Below are positions 16,106-25,096 of a DNA stretch of 58,258 nucleotides, piece after piece. The position numbers and the translations under genes were made by a program. Below the pieces are notes generated by a model. It worked only from the letters and a program-made list of their open reading frames with translations, was not told the DNA's origin and did not search any database. The stretch's first letter is position 1. Each line of letters begins with the position of its first letter. Where the stretch lies: contig NZ_NPDD01000101.1 of assembly GCF_002272245.1 (NCBI RefSeq), forward strand, positions 1 through 58,258, given 5' to 3'. Origin of the DNA: Bacillus sp. 7884-1. Its GTDB lineage: Bacteria; Bacillota; Bacilli; Bacillales; Cytobacillaceae.

Positions 16106-16762
16106 TTGAGCAGATATTTAACCAGATTCATGCTTTTGTTTCTTTCATTAGTATTAATCTTCCCAGCTTTCACAAATGCGGAAGAGAACAAACAGGCTGA
16201 GCGACAAACGCAAGCGCAGCCACTTAGTCAGAAAACTGCCCAACTTAGGGTTGATTTGAGGCATTTTTGGAATGAACACGCTTTTTGGACAGAAAAGTTG
16301 GTAGTTAGTTCAATTGCAGGGTTAGAGGACCAAGAACAGGTGCTAGCAAGATTATTGAAAAACCAGGACGATTTAGGAAATGCCATTAAACCCTTTTACG
16401 GAGAGGTAGCCGGCAACAAACTTGGTCTGTTGTTGAGAGAACATATTCAAATTGCCGGTAAAGTGGTAGCTGCAGCAAAAAGCGGGAATCAGGCTGATTT
16501 CAAAAAGTACAATGCCGAGTGGTTTAAAAATGCAGATGATATTACTAACTTTTTAACTGCTGCAAATCCAAATTACAATAAAAAAGTATTGAAAGAAATG
16601 ATGTATACGCATTTAAAACTAATCACAGATGGTGTGGTTGCCAAACTGAATAAGGATTGGAATGCGAATATTACGGCCTTAGACAAAAATCAAGAACATC
16701 TAATGCATATGTCAGATTTCCTTGCAGACGGAATTATCAAGCAGTTCCCTAATAAGTTTTAA
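16106..16762 (+). CDS. secreted helical protein of unknown function
   Basis: Exported protein of 218 aa. The N-terminus SRYLTRFMLLFLSLVL is a signal peptide with cleavage likely after TNA. The mature part is all-helical, with two similar halves (HFWNEHAFWTEKLVVSSIAGL..., LLREHIQIAGKVV..., MYTHLKLITDGVV..., HMSDFLADGIIKQFP) and regularly placed His/Glu, suggesting a four-helix bundle. Homologues occur in Bacillaceae and Paenibacillaceae, often with misleading names. Start is TTG 16106, 8 nt after AGGAG; the longer frame from TTG 16070 would spoil the signal peptide. Confidence 0.72.
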   Translation: MSRYLTRFMLLFLSLVLIFPAFTNAEENKQAERQTQAQPLSQKTAQLRVDLRHFWNEHAFWTEKLVVSSIAGLEDQEQVLARLLKNQDDLGNAIKPFYGEVAGNKLGLLLREHIQIAGKVVAAAKSGNQADFKKYNAEWFKNADDITNFLTAANPNYNKKVLKEMMYTHLKLITDGVVAKLNKDWNANITALDKNQEHLMHMSDFLADGIIKQFPNKF

Positions 16763-16763
16763 G

Positions 16764-16806
16764 AAAAATGGAGCCCTACTTTGTAGTTGGGACTCCATTT
16801 TTTTAA
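16764..16806. terminator. terminator between convergent genes
   Basis: AAATGGAG stem with CTCCATTT plus an inner CCC/GGG, T tract after it and A tract before it, so it can act both ways. Confidence 0.75.
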
Positions 16807-18104
16807 TGTGGTAAGAATGCAAGCTGATAAAAGAATAATACGGCGAATACATAGAGAAGCGGGTGAACCTCACGCCATTTTCCTTTGGCAATCTTCAAAA
16901 GCGGGTAGCTGATAAAACCAAGTGCAATTCCGGTTGCAATGCTCGAGGTTAACGGCATACTCAGAATCACTAGGAATGCAGGAAAAGCTTCATCTAATTC
17001 GTCCCATTTAATCTTCGCTATGCTTCCCATCATCATGCTGCCTACAATAATAAGAGCAGGTGCGGTAATCGCAGAAATCCCTGACACTGCACTGACAAGA
17101 GGTCCAAAGAATGCTGACAAAATAAATAAGACAGCAACGGTTAGAGACGTTAAGCCAGTTCGTCCTCCTGCAGCCACTCCTGAAGTGGATTCAATATATG
17201 CTGTTGTTGGACTTGTACCAAACATAGCACCAATTGAGGTTGCAATAGAGTCGGATAGTAAGGCTTGGCGTGCACGCGGAAATTTCCCGTTTTTCATTAA
17301 TCCAGCCTGATTAGCAACACCAATCATTGTGCCAGTAGTGTCAAAAATCGTTACTAAAATAAATGAAAAAACAACGGCATATAGACTGTGCCCAATGACA
17401 TCACTTAAAGCTTTAATAGGGTTTCCTACCATTAATCCTTCAGGAAGAGATGGAAGTGACACAAATCCTTGGTCAAAAGAAAGCTGGTTCGTAAAAAAGG
17501 CGATTAGCCCAGTAATAATCATTCCAAAAAATAAAGCTCCATTGATTCGGAGCACCATTAGTATTAATGTAATGGCCAGTCCGACAATTGCAAGCGCAGC
17601 TGAAGGAGATTTAAGATCACCCAAACCGACAAGATTGGTAGGATGAGCAGTAATGATATGCGTAAGTCTTAAACCAATGAAGGCAATAAATAAACCAATA
17701 CCTGCTGTAATCCCATGTTTGAGGTTTTCTGGAATCGCATCAATTAATTTTTCTCTGAAAGGTGTTAAAGACAAGATAACAAAGATGATACCGGCAATAA
17801 AAACAGCTGCAAAGGCTGTTTCATAGTTAATATTTTGCCCTCCGCCAACGACTGAATAGGCGAAGTATGCGTTAAGTCCCATTCCAGGTGCAATGGCGAT
17901 TGGATAATTTGCGAATAATGCCATCCAAAGTGTCCCAACAACTGCAGAGATAATAGTTGCCGTGAATACTTGTTCAAATGGAACACCTGCGTCTGCAAGA
18001 ATGACTGGGTTCACAACAACAATGTAGACCATTGTAAAGAAGGTCGTAATTCCCGCGAGTAGTTCTGTTTTTGTATTTGTTTGGTTTTCTTTAAGTTTAA
18101 ACAT
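16803..18104 (-). CDS. NCS2 family purine permease (guanine/hypoxanthine type)
   Basis: Membrane transporter of 433 aa, AzgA-like branch of NCS2 (PbuG/PbuO in Bacillus), with 12-14 segments. Signatures are ELLAGITTFFTMVYI, the substrate region APGMGLNAYFAY, TGTMIGVANQAG and GTSPTTAYIESTSGVAAGGRTG. It imports guanine and/or hypoxanthine by proton symport. Start ATG 18104 lies 6 nt after GGAGGAAT; the longer frame to 18128 has no site. No purine riboswitch was recognised upstream; an ACGAATATTA element at about 18143-18152 is only a weak PurR-box candidate. Confidence 0.88.
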   Translation of the reverse strand: MFKLKENQTNTKTELLAGITTFFTMVYIVVVNPVILADAGVPFEQVFTATIISAVVGTLWMALFANYPIAIAPGMGLNAYFAYSVVGGGQNINYETAFAAVFIAGIIFVILSLTPFREKLIDAIPENLKHGITAGIGLFIAFIGLRLTHIITAHPTNLVGLGDLKSPSAALAIVGLAITLILMVLRINGALFFGMIITGLIAFFTNQLSFDQGFVSLPSLPEGLMVGNPIKALSDVIGHSLYAVVFSFILVTIFDTTGTMIGVANQAGLMKNGKFPRARQALLSDSIATSIGAMFGTSPTTAYIESTSGVAAGGRTGLTSLTVAVLFILSAFFGPLVSAVSGISAITAPALIIVGSMMMGSIAKIKWDELDEAFPAFLVILSMPLTSSIATGIALGFISYPLLKIAKGKWREVHPLLYVFAVLFFYQLAFLPH

Positions 18105-18307
18105 AGGATTCCTCCAAAAAGCGAACATTTTTTAACAACTTTTATATAATATTCGTTTTTAACGAGTATTTCAATACTTCTTAAAATAAAACAAAAATTT
18201 GCTCTAATAATATAAAACCTTTTTCCTTCTTCATAGTCTAAAATTTAGGGAACATGAGCTAAGCAGAGGGATGAAGGATAGTTGGATAAAAAGTGCAATC
18301 ATTGCTT

Positions 18308-18483
18308 GAGCAGTCTTTAAACGGGGAAGAAATCGATATCAAGGTGATGGCATATATTCTATATCTAAGACATTTCCAGATGAGGGAGATTATTTTGTCA
18401 TTGCCCATGTTACCGCAAGAGACATGCACAATATGCCTAAAAAGGAATTTAAAGTAATAGCATCTGAAAATAATATTGAATAA
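18308..18483 (+). pseudogene. remnant of a YtkA/FixH-like domain protein
   Basis: Two short stretches in different frames. The tail 18361-18483 translates as SKTFPDEGDYFVIAHVTARDMHNMPKKEF..., the typical end of YtkA-like (FixH-related) domain proteins, and stops at TAA. The part before it (EQSLNGEEIDIKV, from 18308) is in another frame. No start or ribosome site is left. It lies at the edge of the metal island, where YtkA-like proteins are often found with copper genes. Confidence 0.6.
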
Positions 18484-18493
18484 AGATTAAAAT

Positions 18494-18524
18494 CAAAAAA
18501 AGTGGTTCATCGACGATGAACCAC
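18494..18524 (-). terminator. terminator of the MCO-ZIP-HTH-tatA operon
   Basis: Perfect 10-bp stem GTGGTTCATC/GATGAACCAC with 3-nt loop, T7 on the minus strand. Confidence 0.82.
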
Positions 18525-18544
18525 CTTGTAAATAAAAATCGTTT

Positions 18545-18715
18545 TTATTTTTCTTTTTCGTGATTATCATCAATTATCCCTTTTGTTGATTGTTTAAATT
18601 CTCTTAGTGTTGAGCCGAATGCTCTTCCTATTTCTGGTAACTTGGAAGGACCAAATATAATAAGGGCGAGCATTACAATTAGTATTAAACCTGGTATTCC
18701 GATATTTTGAAGCAT
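18545..18715 (-). CDS. tatA: twin-arginine translocase subunit TatA
   Basis: Protein of 56 aa with all TatA hallmarks: a short N-terminal membrane helix ([17 protein letters not shown]), the [14 protein letters not shown] hinge and amphipathic helix, then a charged tail. Site AGGAGG lies 7 nt before ATG 18715. It is the last gene of the operon that starts with a Tat-signal multicopper oxidase, so it probably supplies extra or dedicated TatA for that cargo; no tatC is nearby, so it must work with a TatC encoded elsewhere. Confidence 0.92.
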   Translation of the reverse strand: MLQNIGIPGLILIVMLALIIFGPSKLPEIGRAFGSTLREFKQSTKGIIDDNHEKEK

Positions 18716-18774
18716 AGTTTCCCTCCTAAGATTTTTTTGTAATTCCTCTTTGAATCTCCATTTCTACAATAGAT

Positions 18775-18999
18775 TCAGGAAAAAAACTCGTTAATATCAA
18801 TTTCCTTACCAAGTTTTTTTAGTCCTTGATTAATCTTAATTATTGTGGAAAATCTCGGACGATAGTCCTGATTGAAATATAATTTTAAGATCGTACTTTT
18901 ACTAAGATTCGATACTCTTTCTAAATCAAATATATTAATGTCTTTTTGTTCATCCATCCATTTACCAAACTTACTTCTTTTTTCATAGCCCATTACCAT
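18775..18999 (-). CDS. small XRE-like helix-turn-helix protein
   Basis: DNA-binding-type protein of 74 aa. NIFDLERVSNLSKSTILKLY fits an HTH in which helix 3 is SKSTILKLY, followed by a second helical part with IIKINQGLKKLG as in XRE/Cro-like single-domain regulators. Ribosome site is weak (GCGTGA before ATG 18999; ATG 18993 is an alternative). It lies between the ZIP gene and tatA and may regulate the operon or Tat/MCO expression; the target is unknown. Confidence 0.72.
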   Translation of the reverse strand: MVMGYEKRSKFGKWMDEQKDINIFDLERVSNLSKSTILKLYFNQDYRPRFSTIIKINQGLKKLGKEIDINEFFS

Positions 19000-19038
19000 T
19001 CACGCTTTCATTTATATTAATTTGACATTGATTAGAGC

Positions 19039-20214
19039 TTAAAATTTTACAAAAAAAGCTGTAAAATACATGATTAATATTCCGAGAGTAAACCCCGCAA
19101 AATTCATCCACGACACAAAAGGTTCATTATTCTTTTTGTGATCTTCCATAAGCATTTTGGAGATGACGAAGATTACTTGCAATATTGCACCTGCACCAAT
19201 ACCAAGAAATACTGCACCCCAGATTGGTGAAAAGATAAATCCTCCGAACCAAGTTCCCAAAATCGCAGGCGCACCTGCAATCGTTCCTAATAACACAAAT
19301 TGGCTGATTTTTGGCTTAGTTGATAATAATGGAGCTGCAATCCCAATCCCCTCGGTAATATTATGCAGGGTAAATCCTATAATTAAAAACGTACCTAATG
19401 CAGCTTCACCAAGTGCAAAGGAAGAACCAATCGCCAAACCTTCACCAAAATTATGAAGTCCAATCCCAGTTGCCATCAATAAGGCAATTCCTAGCGGCGA
19501 ATACCCATTTCGTTTTTGCCTTTGTTGTTGGTACTGGTCAAATCCAATCAATAGGAGAAAAGAAAGGACGGTGCTAATTATGACTACCATGTTTCCTTGG
19601 AAGACAGAGGGTGCTTCAGCTCCAATTTCAAATCCATCAAATAACGTCCCAAAAAATAAGAATAGTAGGAGACCAACAGTAAGTGCAAGAATGGCATTTA
19701 TCCAACTTTTCTTCATACGCTTCATAAATGGATACCACAATAGACCTAAAGTAATGGGAACAATTCCTACATAAAATCCAATAAAACCGTAATTCAATAC
19801 ATTATCCCATGAAAATTCAGGAGTTAAGGTGGCTGCATCAATCGTTGCTTCGGTTATGATTCCATTTTCAGAGATAAATAGAATGGTATGGGGATCGCCT
19901 TCAACCCATGGATAATTAATAGTTACCTTAGCATCTTCAAACCGTTTAAGTGTAGAATTTGGGGTCATGGAAAATGTCCAAACAGAATCATCAACAATTA
20001 CTTGTGATACTGTCAAAGTCTCTGGACCAGTATTACTGAGATCCAGTTCAAATCCTGATTGGACAATTTTTATTTTTTCAACGTTTAGGACTTCAATTGG
20101 AGCAGCAGGATCCCGTTCTACTCCAGCCCCATTTTTAAATACCCATCCTAACACCAGCAGTAACAGAACTAGAGGAATTAGAAAGGTAATCAGCCATTTT
20201 GCTTTCATAATCAT
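19039..20214 (-). CDS. ZIP family metal transporter with extra N-terminal domain
   Basis: Membrane metal permease of 391 aa. After one N-terminal segment there is an extracytoplasmic beta-rich domain (about residues 35-130), then a ZIP core with the paired metal-site motifs HNFGEG and HNITEG in adjacent helices and a GTIAGAPAILG stretch. ZIP proteins move zinc, iron or other divalent metals into the cytoplasm. The extra domain is unusual for ZIP. It starts 12 bp after the multicopper oxidase stop (site GGAG before ATG 20214), so the two are coupled and probably act on one metal pathway. Confidence 0.85.
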   Translation of the reverse strand: MIMKAKWLITFLIPLVLLLLVLGWVFKNGAGVERDPAAPIEVLNVEKIKIVQSGFELDLSNTGPETLTVSQVIVDDSVWTFSMTPNSTLKRFEDAKVTINYPWVEGDPHTILFISENGIITEATIDAATLTPEFSWDNVLNYGFIGFYVGIVPITLGLLWYPFMKRMKKSWINAILALTVGLLLFLFFGTLFDGFEIGAEAPSVFQGNMVVIISTVLSFLLLIGFDQYQQQRQKRNGYSPLGIALLMATGIGLHNFGEGLAIGSSFALGEAALGTFLIIGFTLHNITEGIGIAAPLLSTKPKISQFVLLGTIAGAPAILGTWFGGFIFSPIWGAVFLGIGAGAILQVIFVISKMLMEDHKKNNEPFVSWMNFAGFTLGILIMYFTAFFVKF

Positions 20215-20226
20215 TTACACTCCTTT

Positions 20227-21240
20227 CTATTCAACCTCAAAAAATCCCATCCAGCCCAGCTCCGCAAATTCACTTACATGAGCGTGAAACATATATTTTC
20301 CTTTGTATGGAAAGCGAACTTCAAGTATCCCACGTTCACCCTGGCATTGCATAACGGTGTCTGTAAATTGAGATGGGTTATCATTTCTACCTGTTGGAAT
20401 ATAGGTGAAATAGTTGGCATGTAAATGGAATGAGTTTAACAGGTCAAACTCGGTTAAATTGCTTAAATAAATGCGGACAAGCTCATCCTTCTTGATTTTA
20501 ATGGGATGATTCATAAATGCAAATGCGTAGCCATTTACCGTATAAAATTCATTTGCACCATCTAAATCTAAGTCATACGCATTCATAACAATATTTAATT
20601 CTAATGCTGGTTCCCTTGGTGTTTTTGGATCAATAATAAAATTTCCATATAAACCTTTATGAATATGTCGGCGTAAAGGTAAAACATGGCAATGATAAAT
20701 TTGTAATCCATAGGGCTTTGCTTCAAATTCATACGTAAAGGATTGGCCTGGAGCAATAGCCTCTAATCCATCCATTTCTGGTGGGTGAATACCATGGAAA
20801 TGAATTGAGTGTGGATGACTTCCTTGGTTAATAAAATGAAACCGTAGTAAATCCCCTTCGGTACAACGAAAGGTTGGTCCTGGAATCGTCCCATTGTAGG
20901 TCCATCCTGGAAACTTAATTCCTTTTGCAATTTCAATTTCCTTATCAATTGCAACAACCTTGTATTCGCGTAAAGTCCGACCATCTGAAAGATTCGTCAC
21001 TTTTCCATAATCAAATTCGGTTAAGAGACGTTCAGCCATTTTATAACCTTCTGTTTTTTCAGAATCATGCATAGTAGTGTGATTTGTGGAATGACTGTTG
21101 TGACTAGATGTATGACTGTCAGCATGAACCACATTAGAGAATGGTGCAACCTTATTAAAATATATACTTCCTGCTATCCCCAGTGCCCCAGTAGTTCCGA
21201 TTTTTAATATATCCCGCCGAGAAATTTTCTTGTCAGCCAT
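20227..21240 (-). CDS. Tat-exported two-domain multicopper oxidase
   Basis: Cupredoxin-fold oxidase of 337 aa. A twin-arginine signal (KKISRRDILKIG, RR at 8-9) precedes two cupredoxin domains. Domain 1 has HSIHFHG and YHCHVLPLRRHIHKGLYG, with a type-1 Cys. Domain 2 has FHLHANY and MFHAHVSEFAELGWMG, where the usual HCH is HAH, so it has no type-1 Cys. This pattern fits type-C two-domain oxidases with the blue copper in domain 1 and trinuclear centres formed between trimer subunits. Likely role: extracytoplasmic copper or metal oxidation. First gene of the operon with ZIP, HTH and tatA. Confidence 0.86.
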   Translation of the reverse strand: MADKKISRRDILKIGTTGALGIAGSIYFNKVAPFSNVVHADSHTSSHNSHSTNHTTMHDSEKTEGYKMAERLLTEFDYGKVTNLSDGRTLREYKVVAIDKEIEIAKGIKFPGWTYNGTIPGPTFRCTEGDLLRFHFINQGSHPHSIHFHGIHPPEMDGLEAIAPGQSFTYEFEAKPYGLQIYHCHVLPLRRHIHKGLYGNFIIDPKTPREPALELNIVMNAYDLDLDGANEFYTVNGYAFAFMNHPIKIKKDELVRIYLSNLTEFDLLNSFHLHANYFTYIPTGRNDNPSQFTDTVMQCQGERGILEVRFPYKGKYMFHAHVSEFAELGWMGFFEVE

Positions 21241-21355
21241 TCTTTGACCTCCCCTTAAAAAGTTTCCTTAATGCAAATTTATTTGTGTTTGCCAATACTC
21301 TATGATAAGGACAAACTTTTTGTCAATCACCAAATGAAGATTTTTATAAAAACAT

Positions 21356-21418
21356 TCAAATAAATGTTTGACCGTTAAAATAGTTGTTGTATATACTAAT
21401 AATCAAATGAAGGTTTGA
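21356..21418 (+). promoter_or_regulatory. cadC promoter with two CadC-type operators
   Basis: Two copies of TCAAA-N6-TTTGA lie at 21356-21371 and 21403-21418. The first overlaps -35 TTGACC (21368), which is 18 bp from -10 TATACT (21392); the second covers the start of the transcript. The palindrome resembles the known cad operator of staphylococcal pI258, so autorepression by CadC released by Cd/Zn/Pb is expected. Confidence 0.7.
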
Positions 21419-21436
21419 ATAAGGAGGAGTAATCTT

Positions 21437-21805
21437 TTGAAACATGAAGATGTATGTGAAGTAACCTGCGTGGATGAAGATAAAGTAAATCGTGTAAAAG
21501 AAGTTATTTCACACAGAGATACCATGTCTGTTGCACAAATATTTAAAGCGTTGTCTGACGACACTAGAATTAAGATTGCTTACGCCTTAAGTGAGGAAGA
21601 TGAATTGTGTGTATGTGATGTAGCGAATATTGTAGGAAGTACAACTGCTACTGCGTCTCATCATTTACGACTTCTTCGAAATTTAGGTTTAGCGAAATAT
21701 CGTAAGGAAGGCAAATTAGTGTATTATTCATTAGATGATGATCATGTAAGACAACTAATTCAAATAGCCTTTACTCATCAATTGGAGGGGAAAACTCATG
21801 AGTAA
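21437..21805 (+). CDS. cadC: ArsR/SmtB-family metal sensor CadC
   Basis: Winged-helix repressor of 122 aa. The thiolate ligands Cys7, Cys11, Cys58 and Cys60 (CEVTC and ELCVCD) fall exactly where they do in the classical CadC cadmium/lead/zinc sensor. Recognition helix region is TTATASHHLRLLRN. Metal binding releases it from DNA. Start is TTG 21437, 7 nt after AAGGAGGAG. The stop overlaps the cadA start by 8 bp, so the pair is coupled. Confidence 0.93.
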   Translation: MKHEDVCEVTCVDEDKVNRVKEVISHRDTMSVAQIFKALSDDTRIKIAYALSEEDELCVCDVANIVGSTTATASHHLRLLRNLGLAKYRKEGKLVYYSLDDDHVRQLIQIAFTHQLEGKTHE

Positions 21806-23936
21806 TGCTGGTTTGGAAAAAACAAATGAGAAAACCGTTTACCGAGTACAAGGATTCACCTGAGCTGGCTGTGCCACTAAGTTCGAAAAGAACGTAAAAC
21901 ACCTGGATGGTGTTTCTGATGCAAGTGTAAACTTTGGTGCTGCAAAACTTACTGTTTATGGGAATACAACAATTGAGGAAATTGAAAAAGCTGGTGCTTT
22001 TGAAAACATAAAAGTTGTTCCTGAAAAACAAAAAATTGAAGAGAAAAAAGTGCCGTTCCTGCAAAAACACTCAACTGTCATTGCCTCATTGGTATTCTTA
22101 CTTATTGGTTGGTTTTCAGGGCAATTAAATGGGGAAGAGAGTACTTCATCCATTTTAGCTTATGGGGCTTCAATGGTAGTCGGTGGTTACCGACTTTTTA
22201 GTACAGGATTAAAGAATTTATTTCGTTTAGAGTTTGATATGAAAACATTAATGACCATTGCGGTCATTGGTGCTGCATTTATCGGTGAATGGGGTGAAGG
22301 AGCAACCGTTGTTATCCTGTTTGCCATAAGCGAAGCTCTTGAATCATATTCAATGGATAAGGCACGTCAGTCCATACGATCATTAATGGATATCGCTCCA
22401 AAGGAAGCACTAATTCGAAGAGGAAATAAAGAGTTAACTGTTGAAGTTGACGAAATTCAAATCGGCGACATTATGATTGTAAAACCAGGCCAAAAAATTG
22501 CGATGGACGGGATTGTAATTAAGGGATTATCAGCAGTTAATCAGGCTGCCATTACGGGTGAATCTGTCCCCATTGCAAAAAACATAAATGATGAGGTATT
22601 TGCTGGAACGTTAAATGAAGAAGGTTTGCTTGAAGTTAAAGTAACCAAACATGTTGATGACACAACTATTGCAAAGATTATTCATTTGGTCGAGGAAGCT
22701 CAAGCAGAAAGAGCTCCTTCTCAGGCATTTGTCGATCGATTTGCAAAGTATTATACTCCACTCATTATGCTTGTAGCATTAGTTGTAGCTGTGATACCAC
22801 CTCTGTTCTTTGACGGAGATTGGGATAAATGGATTTATCAAGGTTTGGCTGCTCTAGTGGTTGGTTGTCCATGTGCTTTAGTCATTTCAACCCCAGTTGC
22901 AATCGTAACAGCAATAGGAAATGCGGCTCGAAATGGCGTTCTAATTAAAGGTGGAATTCATTTGGAGGAAATGGGAGCAATCAAAGCTATTGCCTTTGAT
23001 AAAACAGGAACTTTAACCCATGGTGTCCCAGTCGTAACGAATTATCTTCCACAATCAGATACAAAACCTAATGAATTGCTCACAATTATTGCTGCATTGG
23101 AAAATGGCTCACAGCACCCATTAGCTTCAGCAATAATGAAGAAAGCAGAAGAAGTGGAATTACCATATCGACACCTTCCTATTGAAGAATTTACCTCGAT
23201 TACAGGTAAAGGCATAAAAGGAAAAGTGAACGATAAAATGTATTATGTAGGCAGTCCTAATTTATTTGATGAAATCTTAACGAATGGAATTCCATCAAAC
23301 CTTAAAGCGACCATCTCCGAATTACAAAATCAAGGAAAGACTGTTATGGTTGCGGGGACTGAAACAGAAATATTGGGACTACTTGCAGTTGCTGATGAAG
23401 TAAGAGGAAATAGTAAATCTGTCATACAAAAACTCCACTCGATAGGCATTCAAGAAACCATTATGTTAACGGGGGATAATTCAGGAACCGCCAATGCAAT
23501 TGGGAATCAAGTAGGGGTATCTAACATAAAGGCAGAACTATTACCTCAAGACAAATTAACCTTTATTAAAGAACTAAGAAATAAATATGACCGTGTTGCA
23601 ATGGTCGGAGATGGTGTGAATGACGCACCAGCATTGGCTGCTTCTACAGTTGGGATAGCCATGGGCGGAGCTGGAACAGATACTGCTCTTGAGACGGCAG
23701 ACATTGCCTTAATGGCAGATGATCTTGGAAAACTTCCGTTCACCGTAAAGCTAAGTAGAAAAGCCTTGGCTATCATTAAACAAAACATCACGTTTTCATT
23801 AGGTATCAAACTTGTTGCATTACTATTAGTAATACCAGGTTGGTTAACCCTTTGGATTGCAATATTCGCTGATATGGGTGCGACACTTATTGTCACATTA
23901 AATGGCTTAAGGCTTCTCAGGGTAAAAGACAAATAA
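21798..23936 (+). CDS. cadA: CadA-type heavy-metal P-type ATPase with in-frame TGA at its CxxC
   Basis: P1B-ATPase exporting Cd/Zn/Pb. Site GGAGGGG lies 7 nt before ATG 21798, overlapping cadC. The frame encodes an N-terminal heavy-metal-associated domain but codon 22 is TGA (21861-21863), exactly the first Cys of the expected GFTCAGC; the frame then continues undamaged to 23936 (712 positions). The rest is intact: [15 protein letters not shown] metal site, DKTGTLT phosphorylation site, [17 protein letters not shown]. Either a nonsense mutation with reinitiation near GTG 22050 (628 aa, lacking the HMA domain), readthrough, or selenocysteine. The ATPase core is certain; the N-terminus is not. 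Confidence 0.85.
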
Positions 23937-23941
23937 GAAGA

Positions 23942-23971
23942 GGCTTCCCAAACAATTGGGAAGCCTTCTTT
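23942..23971 (+). terminator. terminator of cadCA
   Basis: Perfect 10-bp stem GGCTTCCCAA/TTGGGAAGCC, loop ACAA, then TTCTTT. Confidence 0.82.
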
Positions 23972-23990
23972 GTTAAAAGGGTGAAATTAC

Positions 23991-25031
23991 ATGATTTATG
24001 ATGTTATTGTTATTGGAGGAGGTCAAGCTGGACTTTCCGTGGGATATTATTTAAAACAAACAAAATTATCGTTTCTCATCTTAGATAAGGGAAGTGCTGT
24101 CGGTGAAAGTTGGAAAAATAGATACGATTCCTTAACCCTGTTTACACCACACTCTTATAGTTCTCTACCAGGGTTATTATTAAATGGGGAGGAAAAACAG
24201 TATCCTACTAAAGAAGAAATTTCGGATTACTTAAAATTGTATGCAAATACTTTTTCGCTACCTATTCAACTTAATACCTCAGTTTTGAATTTGGATAAAA
24301 AAGATCATTTTATATTGAACACCACAAAAGGTGAATATCCTAGTAGAAATGTAATTGTAGCAATAGGTCCTTTCCAAGAACCATTCATCCCAGAATTTTC
24401 ACAACTTCTTTCAGAAAATATCCTTCAACTTCATTCATCAAAATATAAAAATCCTAATCAATTAAAGCGAGGTGACACACTCGTCGTGGGAGGGGGGAAT
24501 TCAGGGGCTCAAATTGCTGCTGAAATATCAATGGAAAGAAAGGTGTATTTGTCAGTTGGACAGCAACTAAAATTCCTGCCCCAGAATATAGCCAACAGAA
24601 GTATTTTTTGGTGGTTTGATAAATTAGGAGTCTTAAAGGCTAATGTACATAGTAAAGTTGGTCAATTTATAAAGAATAAACCAGACCCTATATTTGGATT
24701 CGAGCTTAAATCACAAGTAACCAATGGTAGGGTGGTATTAAAACCTAGAGCAATTTCAGCTAATAAGAATGATATATTCTTTTATGACAATACCCGATTA
24801 AAAGTGTCGAATGTGATTTGGTCCACTGGATTCAAATCAGATTATAGTTGGCTAAAAATCCCCGAAGTTTTAGATGAAAAAGGGCTCCCAATACATCAAA
24901 GAGGGTTAACTTCAATTAATGGATTATACTTTTTGGGTTTACCTTGGCAATCTCGAAGGGGATCAGCATTACTTCAAGGAGTAGGAACAGATGCAAAATA
25001 TATTGTTGAAAAATTATTAAGGGATGAATAA
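23991..25031 (+). CDS. CzcO-like FAD/NAD(P)-binding flavoprotein
   Basis: Flavin-dependent monooxygenase-like protein of 346 aa. N-terminal FAD motif VIVIGGGQAGLSVGYYL, the following GESWKNRYDSLTLFTP block typical of the CzcO/YhhQ-type group, and a second Rossmann motif LVVGGGNSGAQIAAE for NAD(P)H, with a C-terminal ATG-like motif VIWSTGFKSDYSWL. Relatives are associated with cation-diffusion and other metal-resistance loci, but the reaction is unknown. Starts 54 bp after cadA, just past the terminator, site AAAGGGTG. Confidence 0.85.
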   Translation: MIYDVIVIGGGQAGLSVGYYLKQTKLSFLILDKGSAVGESWKNRYDSLTLFTPHSYSSLPGLLLNGEEKQYPTKEEISDYLKLYANTFSLPIQLNTSVLNLDKKDHFILNTTKGEYPSRNVIVAIGPFQEPFIPEFSQLLSENILQLHSSKYKNPNQLKRGDTLVVGGGNSGAQIAAEISMERKVYLSVGQQLKFLPQNIANRSIFWWFDKLGVLKANVHSKVGQFIKNKPDPIFGFELKSQVTNGRVVLKPRAISANKNDIFFYDNTRLKVSNVIWSTGFKSDYSWLKIPEVLDEKGLPIHQRGLTSINGLYFLGLPWQSRRGSALLQGVGTDAKYIVEKLLRDE

Positions 25032-25096
25032 TGGGTTCCAATCCTTTGTACAAGTCATGGGAAACTTAGATACGAATATAATGTAAAAACGTATCA

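Noticed and set aside
18105..18260. Purine riboswitch upstream of the purine permease
   Set aside because: The conserved three-way junction sequence is not found on the minus strand; only a weak PurR-box-like element.
21861..21920. Convincing SECIS element after the cadA TGA
   Set aside because: Only a 4-bp and a 6-bp stem are present, the second too far from the TGA; coding constraint alone could produce them. Kept only as a hypothesis in the findings.
21798..23936. Copper ATPase (CopA) instead of CadA
   Set aside because: Coupling to a CadC with all four Cys ligands and the overall sequence favour the Cd/Zn/Pb type.
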